From Ulota crispa (taxonomy: Eukaryota; Streptophyta; Bryopsida; Orthotrichales; Orthotrichaceae): a DNA stretch of 64,000 nucleotides. This document shows, piece after piece, positions 1-10,889 of this stretch (its first letter is position 1; each line of letters begins with the position of its first letter). Where the stretch lies: contig OY987242.1 of the NCBI GenBank assembly GCA_963920765.1, positions 6,784,789 to 6,848,788 of the forward strand, written 5' to 3'. The translations under genes were made by a program, and so were the position numbers. Under the pieces are notes generated by a model. The model was not told the DNA's origin. It saw only the letters and a list, made by a program, of their open reading frames with translations, and ran no database searches.

Positions 1-30
1 TACAGAATCGCCACACCCAAGCTACTCAAT

Positions 31-919
31 TTAATTCGAGATCCGGTCAGCGCCCTTCTGTGCGTCCCTCTTCACGTCGGATGCAGTGTCTTTTGCCGAA
101 TCACCCGCATCCTCAGCCTTGTTCTGCAGATCCTTTCCAGCTTCCTTCGCAGATCCCGTCGCCTTGTCGGCACCGCGCTTCACAGCGTCACCAGCATCCT
201 CAACTGCGTTCTGGGCCTTGTCCTAAATCCATACAAGCACATGCACGCCTCAGTTACAATGCTCGGAATCTCGCTCACATAGATTCTTCTCAGCCAAGCA
301 TGCAGGCAGCCAGACGACAATGTATGACAAATGCAGAATCAGGCAAGATAATGTGCTAAAACGATGGTGGTACACTTACACCCAAGTTCTCCGCCTCGCC
401 GCGGGCGTCACTGCTGGCACTCTTCGCGCTGCCTTCAAGGTCCTTGCCAGCGCTCTCAGCCTTGTCGCCAACCTTCTGCGCCTGGCTCTTCACATCCCGC
501 CCAGCGTCCTCTGCCTTGTCGCCAACCTTTTGGGCCTGGTTCTGCACGTCCTTTCCAGCGTCCTTGGCCTTATCCTGCACTTCGTCCGCCCCACTGGCCA
601 AATAGTTGCCTGCGTCCTCGACCTTGCCCTCCACAGCTCCGGCTGCGTCCTTCACCTTATCCTTGGCCGCTCCTGCGGTCTCCTGTACCTTGTTGGCCGC
701 TCCTCCAACGGCAGACTTCACCTTGTCGGTGAAACCCTCCTCCGCTCGCACCACCACCGTGGTAGGGCGACCGGCTGTGCGGAGAGTGAGACGGGCAACC
801 TGGTTCAATCGGAAGCCACCGACGCGCGAGGCTGACGCCAAGTGCACTTGGCTGGTGGAGGCGGCATTGAGGGGCTGGACTCCTGCAGCAACAGTCATGC
901 TGGCCATCACGGTCGCCAT
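31..919 (-). CDS. Plastid-targeted LEA-like repeat protein, copy 1
   Basis: Two exons on the minus strand: 919-380 and 222-31 (stop TTA at 31-33), with a 157-nt intron whose donor reads GTAAGT; 243 residues. Residues 1 to about 58 are rich in Ala, Ser, Thr and Arg without acids and end in VVVRA, as in a chloroplast transit peptide. The rest is hydrophilic, alanine/lysine/aspartate-rich and built of 11-mer-like repeats such as DKAEDAGRDV and DKVKDAAGAV, the pattern of group 3/LEA_4 proteins, which form amphipathic helices on drying and protect membranes or proteins. I chose the ATG at 919 rather than an upstream in-frame ATG at 1180 because the copy at 10890 starts identically and the TATA box lies between the two ATGs. 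It is about 17 residues longer in the repeat zone than copy 2. The 3' UTR runs off the window. LEA-like class is confident; plastid location is inferred. Confidence 0.85.
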
Positions 920-1076
920 CTCGATAATACTTTGCTGAAACGGCGTCGACTCACGAGGGAAACTGGAAAGACGAGACGCGGAGCTGATCGAGGAGAGTGT
1001 GAGAGTCGATGGCGATGAATGCAGGAGAGGATAAGATGTCTGGGTTAAGATAGAATTGCGCAGTGGAGCGAAGGGG

Positions 1077-1082
1077 TTTATA
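1077..1082 (-). promoter_or_regulatory. TATA box of LEA-like copy 1
   Basis: TATAAA on the minus strand, about 160 bases upstream of the ATG at 919, matching the position of the TATA box of copy 2 at 10737. Flanking promoter sequence is also conserved between the two copies. Confidence 0.6.
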
Positions 1083-1212
1083 CGGGAGGGTTGGGGGAGC
1101 GCGACGACGGAGCGTGGAGAATGGGCAGCGTGATCGCAGAGCAGTTGCAGCGGAGTGTGGGGCTTGCGACGGCACGCCAAGTGTCGTACGTGAGGCGATG
1201 TGAAACCTATCT

Positions 1213-1220
1213 ACACGTGG
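1213..1220 (-). promoter_or_regulatory. G-box/ABRE-like element of LEA-like copy 1
   Basis: CCACGTGT on the minus strand, an ACGT-core G-box of the kind bound by bZIP factors of the abscisic-acid response. The paralogue carries CCACGTGG at a comparable place, so the element is conserved between duplicates. Confidence 0.5.
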
Positions 1221-1536
1221 TGCCGCCTCAGTGGCCCCGATGGATTTCGTGGCAGCACCAGTGAGCGGCTGCGATCGCACCCTCCCAGGGGCCGCGCAGT
1301 AGACACAATCCAGAAGTGTGCTTTTTTTTAAATGCAGGGCAGCAGCAGGGCCCACCTCCATCTTTCTCCGAACCCCTCTTTTTCTTTTGCGTGGATCTTT
1401 TACGTGGATATTAGGAGGGAAAAGTTCATTTTGATGGATACCACTGAAGTTTGCGATGTTTGTACAGATGTCATTAGTTTTTCAGAAATTGCAAAAATAC
1501 CCGGCCTTGGATTGTATTTCCCAAACGTTTGTTCTA

Positions 1537-1849
1537 AGGTAGGAGCACCCATAAGCATGAGTTTAAGGGTTTTGAATGTGATGACTATTAGTAAACGTCT
1601 AGCAAATTATAGGATCCTATTAGCAAGAGAAAAATAATGAGTTTCCACTTTCAAATTTATTATTTGGATATTGTGAGAATAATTTGTGAATTTTTAAAGA
1701 GCAAACTGTCATTGTACCCATAACCACTTTTAAGATTTCATGTTCACATGTTGTACATTTTGTCATTACATCTATCTACTTCCACAGATTTTTCAAAATT
1801 TTAGAGGACACGCTTATGGAGACCCTCACAAAGATGGGTGCTCCTACCT
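1537..1849 (+). mobile_element. Family A MITE (AGGTAG ends, TA duplication), copy 1
   Basis: 313 bases with inverted ends beginning AGGTAGGAGCACCCAT and closing with the complement, flanked by TA on both sides. About 80% similar by eye to copies at 12145, 52471, 53059 and 60640. No coding capacity; the TA duplication points to Tc1/mariner-type mobilisation. It is inserted inside a family D element. Confidence 0.85.
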
Positions 1850-1885
1850 TACAATGCATGCCACTTCCATCTCCCTTTGTGTATA

Positions 1886-2245
1886 AGGTAGGTATACTCA
1901 TATCCACCCGTTTAAGGGTTTGGGGTACCACAAGATCTTAGAAAATTCAAGAAAAAAATTCATAAGACTAGCCTTTCAACAAGCTATCATGGAACATCAT
2001 TTTTGTGGACAAAAGTATTGTAAAATATTTTATATTAAAGGGCAAAGTTACAACTCATAGGACCCTAAAATTAAGTGTAGACTAACCTTGACATTGCATC
2101 CAAACCAACTTAGCAACTGACATATGGCAAGATTTCCTTGTGCAAATGGTATTCATTGCTCCACTTTGGATCTAAGAGTGTATGGAGAACACTTCAAATG
2201 TGGAGTGCGGCATTGGGAGGTGGTGGGCAATAGGTATGCCTACCT
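1886..2245. mobile_element. Family E MITE (AGGTAGGTATAC ends, TA duplication)
   Basis: 360 bases whose ends AGGTAGGTATAC and GTATGCCTACCT are near-perfect inverted repeats, flanked by TA. Only the terminal bases are shared with family A; the interior is different. Inserted in the same family D element as the A copy upstream. Only one copy seen in this window. Confidence 0.7.
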
Positions 2246-2645
2246 TATATTGTTTTATTCATGTAGCAACATGCACACTAAAGGAGAAGGAAGTGGCATG
2301 CACAATAGAGCAAATGCTTCAAAATTATTGTCTAAGAGTATTTGTGCAATTTTTGAAAAGCCAAGGGCATCTATACAAGTATTGCCAACTTCAATTAATG
2401 GTAGCCATCAAAGTTTCCATTTATTTTCCTCAGAAGAAAATGGCAAAAATCTATCTCTAGCTTGTAGTCAATTTTACTTATTCTAGCACCAATATATTAA
2501 GTGAACATTTTTGAATCCAAACATCAATTCAAAAGTACCCAAATTTAGCCTACCATTGTAAATCTATAATTTAGGAAATTTCTCTCATGTGAGTATTGTG
2601 AAAATTTTCCCCTTAAGTCCTATCAAAGGAAAAGATGGGATTTAA

Positions 2646-2886
2646 CCCTTGAGCGCCTCAGAGCTCCAATTGTAGCCTCTCCATTTTCAACAATATATTG
2701 ATTTTAACCAATATAATCTTTTGATCAATGCAATGAACATTTACCAAATTTTTCATGCATCTGCAAACCCTAAGCATTGTACAAGATCAAAGGCTAACTC
2801 TTCTAAATGTTGTTTTTGAACTTATTGCGCCAAATTGTGTGCAACAAGGCCCAACCCGGCACAAATTTGGGCTGGGTGCTCAGGGG
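2646..2886. mobile_element. TTAA-flanked MITE (family H), copy 1
   Basis: 241 bases bounded by exact TTAA at 2642-2645 and 2887-2890. Ends CCCTTGAGCGCC and GGGTGCTCAGGGG are inverted repeats. The interior matches the copy at 56856-57095. TTAA duplications with CCC-starting ends are typical of piggyBac; Kolobok also duplicates TTAA. No transposase. Confidence 0.75.
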
Positions 2887-2890
2887 TTAA

Positions 2891-3535
2891 GAAAGATGGA
2901 GATGGGCCTTATGTTTACTAAAAAAAACTCACTTCCAAATTGTGTCGAATGTAATGCTTTGCAAGCAACCCTACTTTGGTGTGCGTTAGAAACAATCTGG
3001 AAACAAATATTTTTAGTAAATGCAAAGTCTACCTCCATCTTTTCCCAAACTTCTCTTTATAAAGACTCCAAAGTAGAAGAGATCTATTATTTTATTAACA
3101 AGAATATTAAAAAAAATGTACCCCTATATTGTAGCCGTTCAAGTTTATCAATTTATTCAATGTAGGCGAAACGAGGATCTTTGAATCCGAATGATTCAAA
3201 ATTTTCAGCTTCTAACGTTTCAACACTCAGAAATTCTGAAGTTTTTCACTTGGGGGTCGATTTGAAGGAAAAGAAGGGATTCGGGAAAGATAAGATGGAC
3301 CCTGTCTTTACCAAAAAGGCGCGCCTAGGCTCGCCTCCGGATTGCTTCAAGTGTGCGGCGCCCACGGAGGGTCTGGTCTGATCGCAGGCGACGAATAAGC
3401 TCACCCCCAACACAAAGGCCATACCGCCAGGATGGAGACCTTTTCCTTATGAACATGGTACCCGTGTACACTCACTCCTCTTCAACATCATAGCGGAGGT
3501 GCATAATCAGCACAAAATGTACTAGATGGCTGCGA
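2891..3535. other. No recognisable gene
   Basis: AT-rich DNA with a short GC-richer patch around 3310-3430 containing GGCGCGCC. Two short open frames (2755-3165 and 3181-3381) have no start context, homology or splice pattern I can defend. Confidence 0.5.
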
Positions 3536-3539
3536 CACT

Positions 3540-4130
3540 ATGTGACAACACCATATGACAATTGTCACCGATTGGACAAATTTTCCGTCTGCTTGGCAAT
3601 CCGCCTCATATGCCTAGTTGAGTTCTTGTTTGTTTGCAGTTGACTTCAGAAAATGGTAATTTTTTAATGTAATACATGTTGATTACACACGTGAGATGTG
3701 GATCCAAAACCATATCATATAATAAAGATAAAAATTAGTAATTTGATTCTTCTCTTCTAGGTTAAAAATCCTAAAATGTGATATTAGATGGACACATCCA
3801 TTTGTTTAGATTGTCCATTTGTACATGGTTGTCACACCGGATTGCCCGCCATCTAACCGTTTGTTTGTCCGTTTGTTTGAAGTGCATGATTGAGCTCATG
3901 TTTGTCTGGTGTTGTCAACTCATAATAAACCCTAAAAAATGATAAAAAATGATAATTTTTTTACTTCATACGTGTTGGTGACACTCATTGTTGTCAATAT
4001 GAAGTCAAAACATGGATTTAAAGCCATATCAAGTAATAAAAATGAAAAATTATAGTAACTTGATTTTTCCTTTGTAAAGTCAAAAACCCTAAAAGTACCC
4101 TAAGAAACAAAAGTGAACATACAAGTGTAT
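3540..4130 (+). repeat. Two tandem partial copies of family G terminal sequence
   Basis: About 3540-3790 and 3815-4130 resemble each other and the inverted arms at 4897 and 5964. They share the start GTTGTCACA..GGATTG, a stretch with GACACTCATTGTTG, and the end TAGGT(C/T)AAAAA(C/T)CCTAAAA. These look like solo terminal repeats of a larger element. Confidence 0.55.
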
Positions 4131-4137
4131 CTATAAT

Positions 4138-4389
4138 GCGTTATTTGTTAAATTGGGAAAAGCATTACATTTTGGGACTTCTGAAGGTTTAAGGTGACCC
4201 CTTGAAACCAAGCTCACATCGTTTTTTTTTGGTACATGTGCCCTCACCTAGGAGGAGGAATTTGCAAGGGAAAAAATTTTAATGGCTCTAACTAAATTTG
4301 ATACCTTCAAATCTAGTTTAAGGTGACTTTTTGGGTTTAAGGTGGAGTACAAAATGGTACCTCTATTTTTCCCAATTTAACAAATAACG
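4138..4389. mobile_element. Family F foldback MITE, copy 1
   Basis: About 250 bases with inverted ends of the form GTTATTTGTTAAATTGGGAA and the complement TTCCCAATTTAACAAATAAC. Related copies lie at 6934, 15668 and 43255. No coding capacity. Confidence 0.7.
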
Positions 4390-4896
4390 TGTTCTATGCC
4401 TTCTATTTTGTGGGTTACTCAATAACCAAATCTTGCCCAAAATGACAACCATATATTGACTTGTTCAATGGCCAAATCTCACCCAAAGTGACAACCACGT
4501 ATGATGCTGTATTGTCAGTATTGCATGTGAACATGAGAAATGAGAAACATACACCACATGCACGCGTGCAATCTCGAAAATGCAGCTCATTATTGGATTG
4601 CAATTGATGCTGATGGGCATCTTAGTAATAAGCTTCAAAGAACCGTAACTTAGATCACGTATGTCCTAAGTTCTAGCTTGACCGTCGTTCGTCTTTGTAA
4701 CACTGTAATCGAACGGATCCATAAACGAACTGTTCCAGAGCATTTGGTGCTGCAGTTAAGTAAGGTAGACGTACCCATTAGCGAGCGTGTCTAAATTGCA
4801 ATCCATGTGTACTTAGGATATTCATTTTGTAAATACATAGGGTTGGAATTCTTCAACGCTTGCTAATGGGTACATCTATATTAGTGTAATCTCAAG

Positions 4897-5964
4897 CACG
4901 ATTGTCACATTGGACTGCCCGTCCCTTCGCTTGTTTGTCCACCCGGAGTGTTCAATTGAGCTAGTATCTGTTTGATGTAATTAACTCATAGTTGACTTCA
5001 AAAAATAATAATAAATGATGAAAAAAACTTACTCCATACTTGTTAGTGACACTCATTGTTGCCAACATGAAGTCAAGATGTGGATTTAAAATCATATCAC
5101 GCAATAAAGATAAAAAGTACTGATTTGATTCTTCTTTTTCTAGGTCAAAAACCCTAAAAATGCCCTTAAAAACTATAGAGGACATGTGCATCTGCCTGTG
5201 GTTTCTGATAGCAAAATCTTGCCTGAAGTAACAACCCTGACCTCAAGGCTCATATCGACAAACTCGACAAACTCGTGCTTTGGAGAAAACCCTTCCCAGC
5301 CTACAGAAGTACTTCTTTCCCGGATTGCAATGCACATCTTTAAAGCACACGCACAACCCCTCCAGCGAGCAGAAGGGCTTATAAGTGGTAGCTCCCCGAG
5401 CGTTAACGTTTCCCATTAATTCCAACTATGGCATCAGACCACCCGCTTGAAAACAATCCTTCCGGATCATAACTTACTTCCTCACCACCTTCAAGAATTT
5501 TTTCACATCAGGATACGTCTTCGCTACTCCGTCAAACGCCAGGTTGCGGTTGTTCCTCCAGTGAGGCTTCAGTTGGCTTTGTACTTGAACAAACTGATTT
5601 GCTCGGTCTCCTGTACTACGTTTTCGTCGAGCTTCATTGTTACTTCCGGTGAGTTCAGGCTATCGGACAGCATAGGCAGATGGACAAATCAGATTGGACC
5701 GACAGATGTGTTTGTTCTCACTTTTTAGGGTATTTTTAGGATATTTGACCTAAAGAGTAATAAATCAAATCATTATTTTCATTTTTATTACATGATATGA
5801 TTTTCAATCCACATTTTGATTTCATGTTGACAACAATGAATGTCACCAACATGTATGTACAATTTTTTTGTCATTTTTTATCATTTTTTGAAATCAACTA
5901 TGAGTTTACTCAATCATTTTGGGTGTACAGGCAAGTGGACAGACGGTCCAATGTGACAACCGTG
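4897..5964. mobile_element. Element with long inverted arms (family G) enclosing coding-like DNA
   Basis: About 1.07 kb. The left arm (4897 to about 5185) and right arm (about 5715-5964) are diverged inverted repeats roughly 250-290 bases long, starting with CACG(A/G)TTGTCACATTGGAC. The 500-base core is unrelated, GC-richer and contains an exon-shaped open fragment on the minus strand. Long inverted arms around foreign gene sequence are the layout of Pack-MULE-type capture. I cannot find a clean 9-base target duplication, so the superfamily is inferred. Confidence 0.55.
5478..5659 (-). pseudogene. Captured exon fragment, 60 codons, function unknown
   Basis: On the minus strand, AG at 5661-5660 and a perfect GTAAGT donor at 5477-5472 bound a 182-nt open segment of 60 codons plus two bases. 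The peptide is basic, including NEARRKRSTGDRANQF and, further on, LAFDGVAKTYPDVKKFLKVV. I do not recognise the family. No upstream or downstream exon can be joined convincingly, and the segment lies between the inverted arms of a transposon, so I read it as a captured fragment of a host gene rather than a working gene. Confidence 0.4.
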
Positions 5965-6128
5965 ATGCCAGTGACAACCCGTCCTAGTAGGGGACTTGAA
6001 CAAGAGATAGGCCTGCATCTACAAGCATGTTCACCAAGTCTTGCAGATGTCGGCTTGCGTTGTGACAAAGTTGCCGTCTTTGTCAACGTGCACCACGGAT
6101 GCCTAATCCCTAACAACCCCTTTTTTTT

Positions 6129-6215
6129 GGCACCAAAGTGCCACTTCTCCCCTCCACATTGGAGCAAAATTGGAAGGACAAAAGTCTAGTGGTGGAGACT
6201 GGCACTTTGGTGCCG
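6129..6215. repeat. Short inverted-repeat element
   Basis: GGCACCAAAGTGCCACT and its near-complement lie about 50 bases apart. This could be a very small MITE; no further copies are visible in the window. Confidence 0.4.
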
Positions 6216-6229
6216 AAAAAAACTAGGGA

Positions 6230-6380
6230 CTCCCTAGTGCTCAGAAAGATACCGTCCTCTCCGCCGGAGCACACGAGCTTGGTGGTGGAGTGCGAGAGCT
6301 TGCTTCCCACCTTGATCTTCAGCTTTTTCTTAGCAGCGTAAGTCCCCGCTTGGATGATCTCTTGTTGTAGGTCATTGCAA
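6230..6380 (-). pseudogene. Coding-like fragment, unknown origin
   Basis: A GC-richer island in AT-rich DNA, open on the minus strand for about 50 codons. It contains AAKKKLKIKVGSKLSHST and SGGEDGIFLSTRE. Composition and codon choice resemble the real exons of the window more than the surroundings do. No start, stop or splice pair can be assigned. Possibly another captured or decayed exon. Confidence 0.3.
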
Positions 6381-6933
6381 GTTTTATGCCACCTCTAACT
6401 AAGTATGGGTTATCCAAGTCAGTTCAAAACTGCTTTTGTTTGAAAAACATAGGAAACGCTCACAAGGCATTGGGAAATACTTGCAAAACATCAAGAGTTA
6501 CGTTCAAGTTAGAAGACACAAAACTTCGGAAAACATACATGTAAAACATTGGACATTTGATCTCCAATGTTTAAGAGACATAAACATTCGAGAATTACAT
6601 AACATTTAGTAGCGCTACCAGGCGCTGCTCTCTCTCCAGATGAAATGGTGTGGAATATTCCACATCCATCTTTAGCTATGGGGACACTTGGTTGAATTTG
6701 TCAGAGAGTTTATGAAAGAGAGGCTTAGTTTAGTGCATATACGTCAATGTGCGGGCTAGCCAAGTCAAAAAATTTAAAACAAAAAAAAAAAAAAAAATCT
6801 TTTGGATTTTTGTTTTTTTGTGTCAGGATGAAGTTCATGGATGATACTTGAAAAGAGGGAAAGGCAGCCTCTCTTCAGGCTACTGAATTTTATCTACATG
6901 AACTTCATTGAATAGAGCACAAGAAGTTAAAAC

Positions 6934-7176
6934 GTCATATTTGTTAGTTTGGGAAAAACGAAGGTACCATTCTGTACTCCACCTCAATCCAAATTAGTCA
7001 CCTCAAACTAGATTCAAAAGTATTTGAGCCACTAAAATTTTTTCCCTCACAAATTCCTACTCTCAAGTGAGGACAAGGGTACCAAAGGGGCTTGGTTTGG
7101 GGTGATCATCCCAATTTTTTCCCAAAATTTCAAAAGTTCCAAAACGACCGTTTTGACCCAAATTAACGAATATGAC
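6934..7176. mobile_element. Family F foldback MITE, copy 2
   Basis: Ends GTCATATTTGTTAGTTTGGG and CAAATTAACGAATATGAC are inverted repeats. The inside parallels copy 1 in opposite orientation (for example TACTCCACCT..AAATTAGTCACCT). Confidence 0.65.
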
Positions 7177-10100
7177 ATTTTAAATGTGTCATTGAACAAG
7201 TGCTATGTTTCAGGCTCTATTTCAGTGGCGCCTAAATCGATGAAAATTGTTCCTTGTTTGAACTGGCAGTTGATCAATTCCAAAGTGATGTGCTCCGGAT
7301 GGAGTAGGTGGAGCTGAACTGGCCTTCAGCGAATCTTGACCTGAGAGTTAAAGGAATATACCTTGAAGGTCCTTGTACTTATCTTGACCAGTACAGTAGT
7401 GACTTCTAGTATAAAAAAAGTACAGGTTGATATTCAATTCTCCAAACGTCCAAAAATCGTCACGTGCATCACACCTCTGGCTGGAAAATTTTAGATTTCG
7501 GAATGGTGCCTGGAGAGGAAAGTCTAAGGCCTACCAACTGGCCAGGGTTTTGGAGGGATTTTTAAAGGATTACAGGAATCATCTTACAGTAAGTCTCACC
7601 GTAACGAGGGCGGAAGTTCTCTACTGAACCCAACTTGAAGCCCTGTAGTTTGAATTCAGATTGAATACGATTGATGCTTACCAAAACTGCCCATACAGGC
7701 AGAACTATGGCAAAAATATTTCCACTTGGTACCAAATTGGAAGAGCAGCTTTTGCACTAAACTCCGGAACAAAGTAACAAACCCGATTGGCAGATCCGAG
7801 AACAACTCCAACCTCTCTTTGAGGTTGGCATGGATTTTGAGAGTATAAAAGCAATTTCGATGAAAATGGCGATGTTCCATTGACATTAGGCAGGGGACGA
7901 AGAAGAGATGAAAGAAAGCGAAGGTTTTGGGAAGAAGGAAAGAGTTTTGGCATGGAAATTGTAATTTCAGTGCATGCTTGCATGTTTACTGAGACTATCT
8001 TCCTATTTTTTGCACTCTAGACCATCATTGGGCCCACTCTTCTCTTCTTACTTTCCTTACCCATTTGAAAATGTTGCTGGGACGTAGCAGCCCCATGAAA
8101 ACGGCCAACTGACATTGATATTTTGAATAACGCAATTTCCGCATGTGGATTTGATAAAGACAAAACAAACGAAAAAATCAGAATTGACCAATGCTTGTAC
8201 ACATGAGAGTGTGACTAATTGGCAAACGACAAATCCTACTCAAGTGGCATTTTAGGGGAAAAGCCTTAGTACATTAATAGCTGACACTTTCATTACCTCG
8301 ATGGAAGTGGTGTCTCCTGCTGTCCTCTTATATTGCTCTGATCCGCACGGGCTACGATGTGAACAATAGTTTGACATATTCGGTATGAATTACGAATTCA
8401 TATGAGCAACTCTTGAGTGGAAACATAAAAACCCATCCAACTGATTGATGACGTGGCGTGGAACTGCTGCCCTGCAGAGGACGTGACAAATTTATTTTTT
8501 GAAAAGGCTGAGCAGGATGCAAGAATGAACCATTTTATTACCCATTTTCATCAATCCTGTTCTCTCTCACAGCAAACACTCGTTCAGTATATGTGTACAT
8601 GCTCTAGGTCTATTCGTGTACTACTTCCACAACGCCATTGGTTTACTTTGAAGCTAATGTGGTATGTTTGGGAGGGGGAGGATTACAAGACGTCGGTAAT
8701 ACTAGCCTTTTACTTTGATTTACAATCCATGAAAGAACTTGAATTTCGAAGAAAGTCAGTGGTGAGATACAGGTGAACAAACGTAGCCTCAAGGTCATAA
8801 TTGAAGATTAAACTTTGCCTTTAATATATATTTTGGCACGTGATTAGAAAAAGGTGCTAATCTTTGAAGGTAGCACAAATACAACCTTCCTTGGAAATTT
8901 GTATCCAAATAAATACTACAAGGATAAAAATGCAATTGCAAGTTAAAAACGTCATTTGCATTGGCATCATGCTTCCAGGTGTAGGAGATCAAGCTCCCGG
9001 TTACCAAAAAAATCTACAAGTTTGTGTATATTCCACGTTGCCTAATTGCAAGGTGGGTACTGTCTAATTTGCAAACTATATTTTACGAATATGTCTTTGA
9101 TTGTCATGACGTAATTCGCAAATAGTTGTGAGATTATCAATTCACGTTGTTGATCATGAGTAGAGAATTGTAACATTATATAATGTCCTCCGACGCAATC
9201 TTGGCTGCAATGCTAGAGATACAAACTACGACTAAATTTAGGCTTTATCATGGCATCCTGATCACGAGGGAAACTTGCCAAGCATGGCTATGATGAGCGA
9301 TGTGATTTTGTAGTGATACTTTCAGTATTCATGGTACATTTCATTTTTCTGGTATGAATGAGAAAGAATGGAAGTGGGCAAGTGGCAGCAGCATGAATTT
9401 CGGGCTTCTAACAGAATTTCCAACAAGTTCACAATGCTTGCTAAGCTAGCCGATACTCTACCTTGGCTGCTAAAGTACCTAACTTCTGAGTTGCAATTGC
9501 ACTAGCAATCCTTCAACAAATTTAATTTATTTGGATAGCAAGCCCTTGAAATTGCGCTTTTGATGATGTAAATATAGACTATTTAAAAACACTCCATAAG
9601 CTTCTAAAGGCTATAATATTTGGGGTCAAATGAATACTCTTTAGAAAACATAAAATTCAAAAGTCTCAAAATGTCACTTTTTCCCAATTCAATGAATAAT
9701 GTGTTTACGAGAGAAAAGAGCCATAACTAGGAGGAAATCATTTACAAAGAACAAGTCAAAGGTAAATGTCTTTGACCCTTTTTCTAGTTTCTTCCAATTT
9801 GTGCTCACATCTACAATTTCTCATAAATGTATTATGATATGATTGTGGTGAAAATTTGCCACAAAAATGTCGTCAGGGGAACGATCTAGGGGACCTTGTA
9901 TTTCTGTGCAAAAGAAGGGACTTGAAGCATTGGTAGAGACGGTGCTTTGATCTTTGGGACAGAAGAGTTGCCAGGACACCCCCCCCTTGGTGCCATGTTG
10001 ATGAGATCGTGAGGACAAGGTTGCTAAGGTAAGAATACTATAAATGGTTACTCACCTCTACTTGGAGAAGTAGACTGTTCTAAAACCAACAATAGTTGGA

Positions 10101-10500
10101 TCTGAAAAAGATTTTGAAATATCCTAAAAAGATGCTATTTTCTTGCATTTGATTGGTTCAAACTTGTTTAAAAATAAGTCCTAGAGGTAGCCGTTTAAGG
10201 TGTACCTATGAAATGAGAATAGGTCCAAACTCTAAATCCACATTTATATTGCATAAAATATTCATTCTTGAACTTTTTTTTTTCAGTCTTCCTTATCCTT
10301 GCCTCTTCACAGATTGATTCTTGAGCTTAGTTTCTCAAGAAATTCCCCATATCTTCAGGCTAAAGTGGCTTATTTTAACCGTTTATGGTATTTCTACCAT
10401 AGTCGCTACTCCCCTCGCCAGAGTGGCGGTATGGTCTTGGTGGACTCATGGCGATGGAGAGCACCTGATTTGTCGCCAGCGATCGGAGTCGGACTGTCCG
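7177..10500. other. Intergenic DNA, no convincing gene
   Basis: AT-rich sequence with only short open frames. The best are 7705-7983 (minus, serine/leucine-rich, weakly like a transit peptide) and 8453-8776 (plus). Neither can be extended through plausible introns. A damaged family F end lies near 9680-9710. Confidence 0.5.
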
Positions 10501-10511
10501 CCGGCAGTCCG

Positions 10512-10528
10512 GCACCCTGCGAGGGTGC
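10512..10528. repeat. Perfect GC-rich hairpin upstream of LEA-like copy 2
   Basis: GCACCCT, three bases, AGGGTGC. It lies in a GC-rich stretch about 360 bases upstream of the ATG at 10890. A related sequence exists upstream of copy 1 near 1276-1297. Role unknown. Confidence 0.4.
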
Positions 10529-10598
10529 GATTGCGCACGCCGGCACGCGGGCGATCAGTGCTGCTGCCATGTAATCCATCCTGGCCATTGCGGCTGCA

Positions 10599-10606
10599 CC
10601 ACGTGG
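10599..10606 (+). promoter_or_regulatory. G-box/ABRE of LEA-like copy 2
   Basis: CCACGTGG, a palindromic G-box with the ACGT core used by abscisic-acid-responsive bZIP factors, about 285 bases upstream of the start codon. Conserved in type with the site at 1213-1220. Confidence 0.55.
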
Positions 10607-10736
10607 ACATAAACTTTTCGTCGCCCCAATTACGACACTTGGCTCCCATCTGATCGTCCCACTCTCCCCTGCAACTGCTCTGCGATCACGCTGCCCATTC
10701 TCCACACACCGTCTTCTTCGCTTTCCAACCCGCAAG

Positions 10737-10743
10737 TATAAAT
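10737..10743 (+). promoter_or_regulatory. TATA box of LEA-like copy 2
   Basis: TATAAAT, 147 bases upstream of the ATG at 10890, in a promoter segment conserved with copy 1 (shared CTGCTCTGCGATCACGCTGC). Confidence 0.65.
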
Positions 10744-10889
10744 CCCTCACTGCAATCAGCAATTGCACCTCACCCTCTGTCTTATGTCTGCGTCTGCGTT
10801 TATAGTAATATTCCATTTCGATCAGCTGATCGACTTGTCATTTCAGTATCCCCCGTGATTCGACGCCGTTTCAGCAAAGTACTGTCGAG

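Larger units (their letters stand above)
1416..2420. mobile_element. Family D foldback MITE, split by two later insertions
   Basis: The left half (1416 to about 1534) and the right part (about 1852-1883, then 2248-2420) match the continuous family D copies at 20284, 50192 and 59668. Family D is about 325 bases, almost wholly palindromic, with ends like AGGGAAAGTTTCATGGATAC. Here it is interrupted by a family A element (1537-1849) and a family E element (1886-2245), giving a clear order of insertion. Confidence 0.8.

Noticed and set aside
7705..7983. 92-codon minus-strand frame with a weak transit-peptide look
   Set aside because: Ends in a stop with no usable donor before it, and no downstream exon could be joined in frame. 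Left as intergenic.
8453..8776. 107-codon frame
   Set aside because: No homology or context; length is within chance expectation for this much AT-rich DNA.
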